A DNA stretch of 64,000 nt from Gilvibacter sediminis (GTDB lineage: Bacteria; Bacteroidota; Bacteroidia; Flavobacteriales; Flavobacteriaceae), in assembly GCF_028561565.1 (NCBI RefSeq), contig NZ_JAQQTE010000004.1:265017-329016 (forward strand), written 5' to 3'. Below, one piece after another: positions 63,755 through 64,000 of the stretch (the first letter of the stretch is position 1; every line of letters begins with the position of its first letter). Made by a program: the position numbers and the translations under genes. The notes under the pieces are model-generated. The model searched no databases. It had not been told where the DNA came from and saw nothing but the letters and a program-made list of their open reading frames with translations.

Positions 63755-64000
63755 TCGAGGTGCAACACGCTGGATTTCAATCAAGTCTACAGGACGCTGG
63801 ACGCTTTGGATATAGAAGCTTTGGGGTTCCATGGAGTGGCCCCATGGACCATTACAATGCAGGTTTAGCTAGAGAATTGGTCAGAAACCCTCATGATGCA
63901 ACTATTCTTGAATTTTACCAGAAAGGGCCAGAATTACTTTTTTCTAAAGAAGCGATCATCGCCGTGACGGGTTTACACTTTGAACTGCGCATCAATGGGG
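63751..64000 (+). CDS. pxpC: 5-oxoprolinase subunit C (KipA/AHS2 family), cut by the window end
   Basis: 83 residues are visible to the window end. Opening IEVQHAGFQSSLQDAGRFGY and GVPWSGPMDHYNAGLAREL are the conserved start of AHS2/KipA. The full protein is about 290-330 residues. Start is the ATG overlapping the pxpB stop. Confidence 0.92.
   Translation, partial: MIEVQHAGFQSSLQDAGRFGYRSFGVPWSGPMDHYNAGLARELVRNPHDATILEFYQKGPELLFSKEAIIAVTGLHFELRING

Overview
The window comes from a member of the Bacteroidota, most probably a marine Flavobacteriaceae. Support: a SusC/SusD pair, two proteins with type IX secretion (T9SS) C-terminal sorting domains, many lipoproteins with acidic residues just after the lipobox cysteine, TAnnTTTG-type -7 promoter elements close to start codons, weak Shine-Dalgarno sequences, and flavobacterial gene order around ftsK-lolA-lptG. 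Most of it is a well-ordered chromosomal region. I saw no rRNA, tRNA, CRISPR array, insertion sequence or phage gene, and no gene-free stretch longer than about 300 bases.

Layout. (1) 1-8 kb, minus strand: envelope and housekeeping genes (lptG-like permease cut by the window edge, lolA, ftsK, dgkA, tpx, an NhaC-type antiporter, a methionine gamma-lyase-like PLP enzyme), ending at a divergent lrp-family regulator with a 10-bp inverted repeat between the two genes. (2) 8-19 kb: lrp, a CPBP protease-like protein, lpdA, a giant TraB/GumN protein on the minus strand, pabB, tilS and a DsbD-type thiol:disulfide reductase. (3) 19.2-34.5 kb: a laminarin-type polysaccharide utilization locus (PUL): membrane-bound propeller/LuxR regulator, SusC, SusD, a surface glycan-binding lipoprotein with three modules spaced exactly 160 residues apart, GH16, GH3, GH16 and a small T9SS protein. 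(4) 34.6-50.9 kb: sugar use: SSS symporter, LacI regulator, beta-phosphoglucomutase, GH65 phosphorylase, two GH13 lipoproteins, pfkA, gap, a BadF-type sugar kinase, then a four-gene signalling operon (small soluble protein, membrane protein, histidine kinase, response regulator) and pgi. (5) 51-64 kb: LRR/T9SS protein, outer-membrane phospholipase A, yifB, an atypical hisS, an M16 protease, and an NRAMP-related transporter fused by overlaps to pxpA-pxpB-pxpC (5-oxoprolinase; pxpC cut by the window edge).

How the parts fit: surface GH16 enzymes and the SusCD pair would cut and import beta-1,3-glucan; the GH3 enzyme releases glucose; the SSS symporter may import it; the GH13/GH65/PgmB enzymes handle alpha-glucans and maltose, yielding glucose and glucose-6-phosphate; and pgi, pfkA and gap take these into glycolysis. 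A LacI-type operator core occurs both upstream of lacI and just upstream of the pfkA promoter, which would link alpha-glucan sensing to glycolysis.

The least explained material is non-coding: a structured minus-strand RNA candidate with its own terminator at about 18.96-19.14 kb; a probable small RNA at about 53.74-53.82 kb behind a promoter-like motif also found, with identical internal spacing, in front of the LRR gene at 51.04 kb; paired repeats in the lacI and pgmB leaders; and several perfect palindromes at promoters. All regulatory calls are by eye and have not been tested.
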